In this document: positions 17,197 to 25,940 of the stretch, one piece after another | Position numbering within the stretch: the stretch's first letter is position 1 | Layout: every line of letters begins with the position of its first letter | Assembly: GCA_017520185.1 (NCBI GenBank) | Contig: JAFXGO010000008.1 | Coordinates: 1-64,000 of the forward strand | Direction: 5' to 3' | Origin: Elusimicrobiaceae bacterium | Lineage (GTDB): Bacteria; Elusimicrobiota; Elusimicrobia; Elusimicrobiales; Elusimicrobiaceae | Length of the DNA stretch: 64,000 nt | Program-made: the position numbers and the translations under genes | Notes under the pieces: model-generated | Seen by the model: the letters and a program-made list of their open reading frames with translations, nothing else | Told to the model about the DNA's origin: nothing | Databases searched by the model: none

Positions 17197-19167
17197 CTAA
17201 ATTACTTTAACTTTGGTATCAGGAGAAAGCAATTTGAAGAGTTCCCCTACGTTAATCTTGGCAGGGCTGTCCGTAAATCCTGCATCACGGAATACCACCC
17301 GCAACGGCTTTTTGGCGGCAATGTGGCGGATAATATCTTCGGTGACATTTTCATCAAAACAAGCCACTAAATCCCCATTATTAACCGTATGGATAGTATA
17401 AGAACCCACTTTTTCAGAAGTGTGCGGGTAAGATAACGGCAAGCCCCACTCTAACATACAACCATAAAGCAAGTCCATATCGTTGCGGTCTTCTTTGATG
17501 TTACTGGTCATTTGAGACAGTAAATCTTGTGTGTAGTCGGCAGGGTTATAATAAACATCTTTCATATTGCTGCCTGCCAGTTTAAACACACGGAAACCAC
17601 CGTCAAAATTGGATTCTGGATGTTCCTCTTTAATTTGTTTAGCGGCCCGTCGGATACGTTCTTTACCGATTTCACAAATATTCTTATATCCTGCTTTGTA
17701 TGCTTCGCTTGTTTTATCACACTCTTCGGGCAGTTGTACCATAATAAATTTACGATTACCACCATCTTCTGCGTTGAGTCTCATAACAGCGTGGGCAGTT
17801 GTGGCAGAACCAGAGAAGAAGTCCAAAAATATTCCTTTGGAATCGTTTAACATTTTGGTTAATTGTTTAATAAGGCGAACTGGTTTTTTACCATTTTTGT
17901 ATGCAATGCCTCCTTCTTTGGAAACATTACCCATATCAATATAAAACCCGCTCCACCAATCTCCACGAATTTTACGAAGACCATCTTCTTGATAATAGCC
18001 GTCAGTTATACCCCACGAATCTTTCAAGCGTAGCAACTGCCGCATATTCCCTTTGGAGTCTAAGGTTAGGAGATACTTTTTCCCTTTTCTATCTATTTCT
18101 TTCCAATATCCCTGTCTTAATTCTGTTATATCTTCACAATCAGGAGATTTATCAGAGCGGACAATTTCGGCGAGATGAGAGCGGACAATTTCGGCGAACT
18201 CTTCACTTTTTTTGTATGCTTCTGCTAATTTTAGAGGTTTTTTATTATTACAATCTTTTGGAAACCGATAATCATACAACTCACTTAATTGCCCAATTTC
18301 TCCATTTGATTTTAAGAATAAACTATAGTGTTCATCATATTCTGGTCTTAAGTCATAAAGTGGGCACTTTGCAATATCTTGGTGGCCATCTTTAGAATAA
18401 CATAAGATATACTCTGCATTTTTGACAATATTTCCATCCTGGGCGGCTTTCACTTTCATCCCTTGTGTTGTACTCATTTGACAATGAATTGTTGTAACAA
18501 AATTCTCTTCTCCAAACACTTCATCACATATTTTTCTTAAATTTTCAACTTCATTATCGTCAATAGAAATAAAAATCACGCCATCGTCAGTTAACAAGTT
18601 GCGAGCAAGTTTTAAGCGCGGATACATCATAGAACACCAATCACTATGAAAACGCCCATTAGAATCGGTATTTTTGACGAGTCTATTTCCTTCTTCATCT
18701 ATTCGTTCGCCCGATTCTTCATACTCTTCCTGGGACATTGCAAAATCATCTCTGTAAATAAAATCATTCCCCGTGTTATAGGGCGGGTCAATGTAAATCA
18801 TTTTTACTTTGCCTAAATAACTTTCTTGTAAGAGTTTAAGCACATCTAAATTGTCGCCTTCAATATAAAGGTTTTGGGTAGTATCCCAATTTACACTGTC
18901 TTCTTTGCAAGGGCGGAGCGTTTTGCGAATTGGTGTGGCGGCTTCCAAGATGGCCTGTTTTTTACCTACCCACGTAAAATCGTAGGTTTCACGGTTATCT
19001 ATGGCAGAATCAGATAAAATTTGCCTAAGTTTATCAAAATCTATGGCTTTTTTAAGTGTGCCATTATCATCTTTGGCTTCGGTTAGCACTTCAGGGAATA
19101 GTTGCCCAATTTTAGCAATGTTTTCCTGTGTTAAATCTTTGGTTTCAAATTTCATCTTCTCCGTCAT
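17197..19167 (-). CDS. mod: Type III adenine-N6 DNA methyltransferase (Mod)
   Basis: 656 residues. The motif order is beta class: catalytic DPPY (127-130) precedes the AdoMet-binding FSGSAT (451-456), with the target-recognition region between. It methylates one strand of an asymmetric site and guides Res. In the target-recognition region EIVRS occurs twice (about 326-338) from a 24-bp in-frame tandem repeat. GGGAGG precedes the ATG. Lies between the DUF4391-like gene and res. Confidence 0.92.
   Translation of the reverse strand: MTEKMKFETKDLTQENIAKIGQLFPEVLTEAKDDNGTLKKAIDFDKLRQILSDSAIDNRETYDFTWVGKKQAILEAATPIRKTLRPCKEDSVNWDTTQNLYIEGDNLDVLKLLQESYLGKVKMIYIDPPYNTGNDFIYRDDFAMSQEEYEESGERIDEEGNRLVKNTDSNGRFHSDWCSMMYPRLKLARNLLTDDGVIFISIDDNEVENLRKICDEVFGEENFVTTIHCQMSTTQGMKVKAAQDGNIVKNAEYILCYSKDGHQDIAKCPLYDLRPEYDEHYSLFLKSNGEIGQLSELYDYRFPKDCNNKKPLKLAEAYKKSEEFAEIVRSHLAEIVRSDKSPDCEDITELRQGYWKEIDRKGKKYLLTLDSKGNMRQLLRLKDSWGITDGYYQEDGLRKIRGDWWSGFYIDMGNVSKEGGIAYKNGKKPVRLIKQLTKMLNDSKGIFLDFFSGSATTAHAVMRLNAEDGGNRKFIMVQLPEECDKTSEAYKAGYKNICEIGKERIRRAAKQIKEEHPESNFDGGFRVFKLAGSNMKDVYYNPADYTQDLLSQMTSNIKEDRNDMDLLYGCMLEWGLPLSYPHTSEKVGSYTIHTVNNGDLVACFDENVTEDIIRHIAAKKPLRVVFRDAGFTDSPAKINVGELFKLLSPDTKVKVI
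18155..18202 (-). repeat. 24-bp tandem repeat in mod
   Basis: GAGCGGACAATTTCGGCGA starts at 18155 and again at 18179, a period of 24 bp. Copy-number change would add or remove 8 residues in frame within the target-recognition region. Confidence 0.8.
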
Positions 19168-19176
19168 AAATCCTCC

Positions 19177-19827
19177 CTAAATCTCCCTTAAAATCTGTTC
19201 TAATTCGCGCACTTTGCTTTTAAGTTCCACTTGGCGATTGTATTGTTTCTCTCTACGGATTTGGGCTTCCAACTTATCAATCTTGACTTGTATTTCCCGT
19301 TGCAGGATTGTTTTTTCCACCCGCTCAGCCATTTTTTTGCCATCTTCTAGGGTTAAATTTTCGCCTGCTACTGCCTGCACTAAGTTTTCATACACGTTAT
19401 CAAGTGTAATTCCCGCAATGGTAAAATTGAGGTCTTCTTTTGTCATCCAAGGTGTATAAAAATAGCGTTTAATGGAGTAATATGCCTTGTTAGAGCCGTC
19501 TTTTAACTTGAAGGCTATACCTGCCTTAACTTCGTTATTATGCTCTAAAATAAACAGAATATGATAGGGTAGTTCCTTATCCCATTGCAGTAAAACACGC
19601 TCATCTAATTCAGGTTGATTAAGTAGCAAGTGAAAAACTTCTATTTCCGTTACGTATTTTCCTTTGCTAATGTTGAGTGTGTCTTCCGCCAATTTATAAG
19701 CCCAATGCACAGATTTTACTTGCTGATTAAATGCTTTGCGGACACTTGGCGTAAAATGTAGTTGTGTGGCTAATTTTTCTTTAGCCACACGCCGATTAAA
19801 AAATGTCTGCGAGGGAAAATTAAACAT
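19177..19827 (-). CDS. DUF4391-like protein of the restriction operon
   Basis: 216 residues from ATG 19827, which gives the family-like MFNFPSQTFFNRRVAKEKL start; an upstream ATG at 19854 would overlap the helicase. The C-terminal third (QVKIDKLEAQIRRE onward) is a coiled coil. Genes of this type sit beside type III mod/res genes in many bacteria, and the biochemical role is unknown to me. A bridging subunit between helicase and Mod is a guess. Confidence 0.65.
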   Translation of the reverse strand: MFNFPSQTFFNRRVAKEKLATQLHFTPSVRKAFNQQVKSVHWAYKLAEDTLNISKGKYVTEIEVFHLLLNQPELDERVLLQWDKELPYHILFILEHNNEVKAGIAFKLKDGSNKAYYSIKRYFYTPWMTKEDLNFTIAGITLDNVYENLVQAVAGENLTLEDGKKMAERVEKTILQREIQVKIDKLEAQIRREKQYNRQVELKSKVRELEQILREI

Positions 19828-19832
19828 ACGCC

Positions 19833-22800
19833 CTATTTGATGACAAAGAAACAAATAAGTTCAAAGTCATCTAACCCTTTGATGTTTCCTGTAAGGGCCG
19901 TTGTCCCGCCAGGAGTAAATAAACTATCAATATCGGACTCTTCTTTTACGTTGATAATGCTTTTAATGGCATCCGATAGAAGTTCCGAATATACCTGCAT
20001 ATTTTTGCCGTCTTGTGTTTCTGTATTGAAGGCTTTACAAAGTTCTTGGTTGGGAAGTGTTTTCCCTTTGCATAAAAGACGCATTTTGTCCAAAATGGAT
20101 TTGGGGGCTAAGTAATCATAAACTACTTGCCCATTCATATCTACATACACCATATAGAACGGATGTAGGCCGTTCTTTTTATCTATATTGATAGTAGAAC
20201 TCACATTGCGTAATACATAGACCACGCCAGGAGGACAATCAGCCGTGCTTTGCAAAACAGCGTGTAAGCCGTGTGGGGCAAGTTCAGCATTAGGGTTTTG
20301 CTTCATATATTCCAGTAAGTCCAAGCGAAACTCATTTAACCCTAAATCCATAATAGATACGCTTTCGTTTACATCTTCCAAGTCCACTACTTCAGATTGC
20401 AAGCGTTCCAGTTGTTTTTTGCGGTATTCCAAATCGCCCTTTTCTTCGGCGTTGATAAGGTCATCGTCCCCCGTTGATGTCATAACAGATATTTTCATAC
20501 GGGTTTCTACACGACTTTTTAACTGGATATAGTCATCTAATGTTAAATCAGGCCAGAAGTTGACCATCTGGATACGTTCGTTTTTGCTACCAATACGGTC
20601 TATACGACCAAAACGCTGAATAATGCGTACAGGGTTCCAGTGAATATCGTAGTTGATCAGGTAGTCGCAATCCTGTAAGTTTTGCCCTTCTGAAATACAG
20701 TCCGTAGCAATTAAAATATCAATGTTATTTTCGGTATCTTTGGGGAAAAGTATGTCTCTTTCTTTTGAAATAGGCGAAAATAAAGTCAAAATATGGTTCA
20801 AATCACTGCTGACCGCATATTTAGGCAAAGTGGTTTTTGCATTGCCTGTACCCGTTACAAGGGCTGTGTGAATCCCGTATTTTGCTTTTATGCGATGAGC
20901 AAGGCTGTTGTATAGGTATTGTGCCGTATCTGCAAAAGCCGTAAAAATGATGATTTTTTTGTTATTGGCATTGATAGGATTATCTATTTTTTCTCTTATT
21001 TTCGTAATTAAATCTTGCAGTTTAGAATCGTGCTCTGGGGTGATAGGTTCTAATAATGCGGAAATACGCTTAAGAATTTCCGAGTCGGCTATCAATTCTT
21101 TACGCCAGGATTGATAATCCATATCGGCCAAATCTACTTTTACTTTTGAAGCAGAGGCGAATAAATCTTCATTTTGGTCATCAAAATCTAAATCTTCAAG
21201 GTCATCAAACTCATCAACCGTATGTTGGGCGCCTTTGGAGTGTTCAAATTGATTTATCGTTTCTATATTATCTTCAATAAAGTTCTGAATACGTCCAACG
21301 GTCAGGCGGAAAGATTCTACACTGCTTTCCAAACGTTTAAGCAAATTAATGCTCATTAAGCGTCTTAAGCCTTCCTCCCGTCCTACACGGGTTAGATTCT
21401 TGTTAGATTCTATGTATTTATCCATCCGACTGGGATGAATGAATTTGGAAGGGATATAGACCGCCAAAGTAAGAAGGCCTAGCAAGGAGTAAATATTGTT
21501 AAAAGATAAGTCTTCACTTTGTAAATCTGTCAGTGTGGAGCGAATAGATAGTGGTTTGTTACGCGTAGGAAATTGCCCTACTTCTGCCATATTGTAATAC
21601 TTTTGTATATGCTTACGAGAACGAGCGATAGTAACGCTATCTAATACTTCAAAGAAGTCAAAATCTAACATTTTGAGAAGTCTTTCTGTTTTGCGTTCTT
21701 CAGCAGGCAATAAGCTCCATTCGTTAAATTTGCTTTGAGCACGAGAAAAAATTGTTTCAATAGAGTGTTCAGTTTTTAACTTTTCGTTGATAATAGCAGG
21801 AGTGCCTTCATAGGCTAAGGCTAACTGATTTTTAAGGTCCACAAAGCGATTATTTACAGGGGTAGCGGACAACATTAATACCTTGGTTTTAACTCCAGGG
21901 CGTATAACTTGATTGAGTAAACGAGAATATCTGTTTTCTTTGCCATCTTTGCTAATTTGGCCACCATTACGGAAATTGTGGCTTTCATCTATTACAATTA
22001 GGTCATAGTTTTCCCAGTAAATGCGAGATAAATCTATGCCATTAGAATGTCCTACAGTACGAGATAAATCCGTGTGATACAATACATCATAATGAAGACG
22101 GTCATTGGCGATGGGGTTATTCTTATAATTGGCTTCAAAAGTTGTCCAGTTATTAGATAGTTTTTTAGGACATAAAACTAGGATATTTTTGTTTCTATCG
22201 TTATAGTATTTCATTACCGCTAAGGCAGTGAATGTTTTTCCAAGACCCACGCTATCGGCTAAAATACATCCATTGTATGTTTCTAACTTGTTAATAATGG
22301 CCAAGGCCGCATCTTTTTGGAAATCATATAGTTTATTCCAAATTTGACTATCTTTAAATTTAATGGCTTCATTGGGGAGAACATCCTCGGAAATATCGTT
22401 TAAGAACTCGCGAAAGATATTATATAAAGCAATAAAATACACGTACTGGGCGGGATTCTCTTTATAAGCCGCTGTTATGCTATCTATTACTTGTGCCGTA
22501 ACATCTTGGAAATGCTCTTCGTCTGCCCAAAGTTGATTGAAATTATCCAAATAACGTTTGCTTGCAGGGTTGTCTATTTTTGTTACTAAATTGGGGAGAT
22601 TATTTCCCTTTGCTTCTCCTAAGTCTACCGTAGTGAATCCGTGAATTGGAAGGTAGGTTACAGAGTCAGAAGTTGATATATTAATGAAGCCGTTCATAGG
22701 TTCATTGCTGTTATTTGACTTGAAAACTACTTTATCTCTTATCCAATTAACACATTCTTGTGCAATGGCTTTTTGGGTCAGCTCATTGCGAAGTTTAATT

Positions 22801-23063
22801 TCAAATTCAGTGCCGTAAATACTACGTTCGCGAGACAATTGCGGAATATAGAATTCCCTTTGTTCTTTGGGGGCTTTTTCTGTAGAAAATGTGGGTGAGG
22901 TGAAAATAAAACGTAGTTCAGAGATATTTTCTAATTTTTGTTTTAAGGTGCGATAAGCATAAATGGAAAAATAAGCCGCGGCAATACTCAGTTTGCTGTC
23001 TTTTTTTATCTCTTGTTCTAAATCATCTTTTAACCGTTCATTAACATTATCAATTACTTTCAT
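19833..23063 (-). CDS. SNF2-type helicase with N-terminal PLD-like region, defence associated
   Basis: 1076 residues from ATG 23063 (AGGTGG upstream); a longer reading to 23198 would cover the palindromic block. The N-terminal 150 residues resemble the phospholipase-D-like module of defence helicases, but no clear HxK pair is visible. Helicase motifs are SVGLGKT (271-277), DESH (359-362), LSATPVNNR, ATDCISEGQNLQ and QRFGRIDRIGS. It is the promoter-proximal gene of the helicase-DUF4391-mod-res operon and may be needed for restriction or act as a separate effector. Confidence 0.85.
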   Translation of the reverse strand: MKVIDNVNERLKDDLEQEIKKDSKLSIAAAYFSIYAYRTLKQKLENISELRFIFTSPTFSTEKAPKEQREFYIPQLSRERSIYGTEFEIKLRNELTQKAIAQECVNWIRDKVVFKSNNSNEPMNGFINISTSDSVTYLPIHGFTTVDLGEAKGNNLPNLVTKIDNPASKRYLDNFNQLWADEEHFQDVTAQVIDSITAAYKENPAQYVYFIALYNIFREFLNDISEDVLPNEAIKFKDSQIWNKLYDFQKDAALAIINKLETYNGCILADSVGLGKTFTALAVMKYYNDRNKNILVLCPKKLSNNWTTFEANYKNNPIANDRLHYDVLYHTDLSRTVGHSNGIDLSRIYWENYDLIVIDESHNFRNGGQISKDGKENRYSRLLNQVIRPGVKTKVLMLSATPVNNRFVDLKNQLALAYEGTPAIINEKLKTEHSIETIFSRAQSKFNEWSLLPAEERKTERLLKMLDFDFFEVLDSVTIARSRKHIQKYYNMAEVGQFPTRNKPLSIRSTLTDLQSEDLSFNNIYSLLGLLTLAVYIPSKFIHPSRMDKYIESNKNLTRVGREEGLRRLMSINLLKRLESSVESFRLTVGRIQNFIEDNIETINQFEHSKGAQHTVDEFDDLEDLDFDDQNEDLFASASKVKVDLADMDYQSWRKELIADSEILKRISALLEPITPEHDSKLQDLITKIREKIDNPINANNKKIIIFTAFADTAQYLYNSLAHRIKAKYGIHTALVTGTGNAKTTLPKYAVSSDLNHILTLFSPISKERDILFPKDTENNIDILIATDCISEGQNLQDCDYLINYDIHWNPVRIIQRFGRIDRIGSKNERIQMVNFWPDLTLDDYIQLKSRVETRMKISVMTSTGDDDLINAEEKGDLEYRKKQLERLQSEVVDLEDVNESVSIMDLGLNEFRLDLLEYMKQNPNAELAPHGLHAVLQSTADCPPGVVYVLRNVSSTINIDKKNGLHPFYMVYVDMNGQVVYDYLAPKSILDKMRLLCKGKTLPNQELCKAFNTETQDGKNMQVYSELLSDAIKSIINVKEESDIDSLFTPGGTTALTGNIKGLDDFELICFFVIK

Positions 23064-23105
23064 TATTACCCACCTAATCCTATTATCAGGTGGGAATAAA
23101 AACGG

Positions 23106-23350
23106 CCATTTAAGACGCGTCTCTGATAGTGCCGCAGTCATAAATAGCCGTAGTTCGCATATAAAAATATATGCGAACATTCGGCACCATATACCCAAGG
23201 GATCAGCTCGAGTATATGGCGCCTAAACCAGCTATTTTTGGACTATCAGAGAACTTCGTTTGATTGAAGCCCACCCTATTTCTTCAATAGGATTCCAAAA
23301 ACAGTATTAATTGTATAAGCAGGTTCTATCTCTTAAAACCTGCTGAAAAT
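23106..23350. other. Nested palindrome block; candidate replication origin or structured leader
   Basis: Outer stem TCTCTGATAGT (23120-23130) pairs with 23242-23252. Inside it AAATAGC (23142-23148) pairs with 23231-23237. It encloses a 26-bp hairpin, GTTCGCATATA and its complement (23153-23178), and a CCATATAC/GTATATGG hairpin (23187-23219), giving a branched cloverleaf-like fold. GTGCCG (23129) and CGGCAC (23182) could form a pseudoknot. Two more hairpins follow: ATTGAAG/CTTCAAT (23263-23288) and AGCAGGTT/AACCTGCT (23318-23344). It lies between the helicase and rep starts and does not code. Confidence 0.7.
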
Positions 23351-23521
23351 CGTTATATTCACCTCAAATATAGGGTATATCTTATCATAATACCATATTT
23401 GTTCTCCCTTTTGATATGTAGCATTTATTTTTATATTTCCCTTAAATTTTCATCATTTTTTCTCTTTTTTTAGGAAAAATTCTCCTCTGGAAAACAACTT
23501 AATAAGACTTTTTCTCTCTCG

Positions 23522-23763
23522 GTAAACAAATAAGGTTTACATTTATATATTAAGTAGAAAGGAAGAATATGTTTAGACGGTAAAATTGAAATTGGTTTAC
23601 ACTTATACATTAAGTAGAAGGACAAGATAGAAGAATGTAATAAATTTTGTGGAAACTAAAATCATTTCATAATGCCAAACAGAGAGCAAATAACGTTTAA
23701 AATTATCTATCTTTCTAAAGAAAAATTAAAAAAGGTTTACACTTGTATATTTGTTGAACACTA
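23522..23763 (+). repeat. Iteron-like direct repeats upstream of rep
   Basis: Three GGTTTACA(C/T)TT(A/G)TA-type repeats start at 23534, 23594 and 23734. The first two also share ATTAAGTAGAA. An inverted GTAAAC/GTTTAC pair lies at 23523-23540. Repeat spacing is 60 and 140 bp. They may bind Rep or a repressor. The rest of 23350-23815 holds no gene. Confidence 0.6.
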
Positions 23764-23815
23764 AAAGGTTCCCAGAGCAAAAGTCTGGATTTTAACTGAA
23801 GAGGTGTCAACAAAT

Positions 23816-24892
23816 ATGATTGACCGAATGAAAGGTGGAATTGAACCACAAGATGTAAAAGAAATATGGACAGGAAGTATAGAGTTATTGAAAGAAGACC
23901 AAATTATGAATCCGAAAAATAAACCCGTTGTGTATTATCATCGCCAAAAACATCAGTTTGTTTTTGATGTAGCCGTACCTAGATGCTTATTTGGAAATAA
24001 TCTAGCAGAAGCAACAGATGTAGACTTAGATAAAATTGTGTTGGAAATTCAAAAGGCATTCAGATATAAGGGGTTAGACGTGTCGAAAGAAGCCATCTAT
24101 AATGCAGGGATTTATTACTTAGAGTACGGCAAGAACATTATTTTACCTATCAATGTGTGCTTGCTTGCCTTGTTTAAGCGGCTAGGGAAATGTTTAACCA
24201 AAGGATATAACGAACCCTCTTTTCATCACTATAGAAAAGGCAGAAGGGAAGGGTATAAGGTAGGTATAAGTCTTGAGAGCAAGGATGTGGGATTCTATGA
24301 CAAAACAACAAAAGAATTGGTAAGCAAAAGTAAGCACAATAATTCGAATAAAGAAGTTTATTGTAATTTGCTACAGAAGCAAAAACAAGTGCTGAGATAT
24401 GAAGCATCTTTCTATGGGAGTACTTCCGTAAAGAGTAATTTGTCCAAGTTTAAAAAATGCGATGGAAAATTTACTTTACGGGATGTATGGGATAGTAAAT
24501 TAGCACAGGCCATTCTTGTAAGTGCCTTAAATGAAGTGGTAGATAACCTTCCCCCTGCAGGTCATTCTAAGGAGATGGAACTCAGAGAGATAGCACAGGC
24601 AATAGAGCAAGGCGTGTCTGTAAGTGATATTGCCCACTATAAAGGGATGGAAGCATTGGAAAGAAGGCACGGAGCAACCACCATTAAAGAACTGTTTAAC
24701 CCTATAGCAAAGCGATATGGCGGACAAAGAGCACAGTATGGGCAGTACACCACAGCCAAAGGGAAGCAAGCAGAACTAAGTAAATATTTTAAACCTAGGC
24801 GAGAATATTTAATCAAAAAAATCATACGGACGGTTAATAATTTTAAGCCTATTCGGGTAAATGGCAAAACCAATGAACTAATTGAAGGATAA
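23816..24892 (+). CDS. Phage gene II/X-like replication initiator
   Basis: 358 residues from ATG 23816; GAAGAGG lies 11 nt upstream, and GTG at 23804 is less likely. The start MIDRMK, the FYDKTTKEL block (160-168), the LRYE block (193-196) and a basic C-terminus fit the filamentous-phage gpII/plasmid Rep family that nicks one strand to start rolling-circle replication. The nicking tyrosine cannot be assigned by eye. It lies downstream of iterons and palindromes, as expected for rep next to its origin. Could instead be a relaxase-like protein. Confidence 0.55.
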   Translation: MIDRMKGGIEPQDVKEIWTGSIELLKEDQIMNPKNKPVVYYHRQKHQFVFDVAVPRCLFGNNLAEATDVDLDKIVLEIQKAFRYKGLDVSKEAIYNAGIYYLEYGKNIILPINVCLLALFKRLGKCLTKGYNEPSFHHYRKGRREGYKVGISLESKDVGFYDKTTKELVSKSKHNNSNKEVYCNLLQKQKQVLRYEASFYGSTSVKSNLSKFKKCDGKFTLRDVWDSKLAQAILVSALNEVVDNLPPAGHSKEMELREIAQAIEQGVSVSDIAHYKGMEALERRHGATTIKELFNPIAKRYGGQRAQYGQYTTAKGKQAELSKYFKPRREYLIKKIIRTVNNFKPIRVNGKTNELIEG

Positions 24893-24915
24893 TAGAAATA
24901 TTTAAAGGAGCAACT

Positions 24916-25107
24916 ATGAAAAACTTAATTAAACAACTAGAAGAATACAGACTTAAAAATAGACTTACACAAGAAGAACTAGCCAAATTGTTAGGCGTGT
25001 CTTGCGTATCGGTCAATAAATGGCTTAATGAGCATACGAAACCCCAAAAGTTGCAAGTTTACCAAATTGAACAACTGCTAAAGAAACAGGAAGGGAAAGA
25101 CGAGTAA
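24916..25107 (+). CDS. Small Cro/CI-type HTH regulator
   Basis: 63 residues, almost entirely an XRE helix-turn-helix (RLTQEELAKLLGVSCVSVNKW). AAAGGAG lies just upstream. 23 bp after rep and probably co-transcribed. Likely represses rep or excision genes. Confidence 0.8.
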   Translation: MKNLIKQLEEYRLKNRLTQEELAKLLGVSCVSVNKWLNEHTKPQKLQVYQIEQLLKKQEGKDE

Positions 25108-25227
25108 GGATGTATATTATGTGAGAATAAGTAAGGAAAAATAACAGTAAAGAAAATAGATAGATAGATAAAGTCTTAAGAATACAAGGCAATCTTAACA
25201 AAATTACAGGATGTAGGAGAACTGAAA

Positions 25228-25308
25228 ATGAAAAGAAATGAAATTATGTTAAAGAAACTGAAATCTAATAAAAATAGATTATTAGCATTCGAAGGAGATA
25301 TGAAATGA
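25228..25308 (+). CDS. 26-residue leader peptide coupled to the excisionase-like gene
   Basis: ATG 25228 is preceded by AGGAG at 25214-25218. The Lys-rich peptide ends in an ATGA overlap with the next gene, which suggests translational coupling. The upstream stretch 25108-25227 has no gene and contains a short GATA repeat near 25158. Confidence 0.45.
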   Translation: MKRNEIMLKKLKSNKNRLLAFEGDMK

Positions 25309-25517
25309 AAAGAAGGTTAGTAAATGCTAAAGGATTAGCAGAATACATTGGCAGTACAGAAGGAAGTATTAACACGTACAAATGCCAAGGCAAAATTCCA
25401 AAACGATGGATAGTGCCTCTAGGAACAAGAGGAGTTCGTTATGATTTGGAAGAAGTCGACAAAAGCATTGAAGATAGCAAATTGTCTTTAGAAAGTATTT
25501 TTAAGGTTCAAGCCTAG
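25305..25517 (+). CDS. Excisionase-like winged-HTH protein
   Basis: 70 residues. NAKGLAEYIGSTEGSINTYKCQGKIP resembles the MerR/excisionase helix-turn-helix (HTH_17 type) and a short wing follows. Likely the recombination directionality factor for the integrase at 26086, or a repressor. It starts within the stop of the 26-residue leader. Confidence 0.65.
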   Translation: MKRRLVNAKGLAEYIGSTEGSINTYKCQGKIPKRWIVPLGTRGVRYDLEEVDKSIEDSKLSLESIFKVQA

Positions 25518-25633
25518 TGAGATTTATTAAGTGAACGGACAGAGGTGCTTTATCCCTCGTTTTAACATATACAATGAAGTATCCACTCTACACCCGATTT
25601 ACTTGATAAAGTGGACAAAGTACCTCTAACCAA

Positions 25634-25813
25634 TCATTTAGTAGATTTTTTAGACGGAATATTTAAATACTGTTCTAATGCTTTGCGGATTATCCAAGAA
25701 ATACTTCGTTCTTGCTCTTCAGAATATTTTGTCAGAGCATCCTGTATTTCCTTGGTAGCCACAAAGGCAATAGTAGGTTTAGATGAATCAGAATTTGATG
25801 TTTTATTTATCAT
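25634..25813 (-). CDS. Ribbon-helix-helix (Arc/CopG-like) repressor, 59 residues
   Basis: ATG at 25813 (minus), TGA at 25634. Residues PTIAFVATKEIQDALTKY form a beta strand plus helix, followed by EERSISWIIRKALEQYL as the second helix. This is the CopG/Arc pattern with the conserved S-x-S/I and helix-2 hydrophobics. It opposes the int operon and faces an AT-rich region with repeated ATTGA/TCAAT sites, so autorepression is likely. Confidence 0.65.
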   Translation of the reverse strand: MINKTSNSDSSKPTIAFVATKEIQDALTKYSEEQERSISWIIRKALEQYLNIPSKKSTK

Positions 25814-25837
25814 ATTTGTATTGTACCAAATTTAACT

Positions 25838-25910
25838 ATTGAAAGCTATTGAATATTTAAAGTCAATATGATATATTTAATTATATTGATACATATTGAA
25901 TAACAATATA
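25838..25910. promoter_or_regulatory. Probable operator between RHH repressor and integrase operon
   Basis: At least five ATTGA-type sites in both orientations lie in 73 bp, including CAATAT...ATATTG. They sit between divergent starts at 25813 and 25941, as arrays of RHH dimer sites do. Confidence 0.45.
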
Positions 25911-25940
25911 AAATCAAACTAATTTGAAAGGTAAATTGAG

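Noticed and set aside
23064-23198. N-terminal extension of the helicase by 45 residues
   Set aside because: The extension lies in the palindromic block, while ATG 23063 has AGGTGG upstream and gives the expected family start.
25611-25835. 74-codon plus-strand frame between excisionase-like gene and integrase
   Set aside because: It is opposite the better-supported ribbon-helix-helix gene at 25634-25813.
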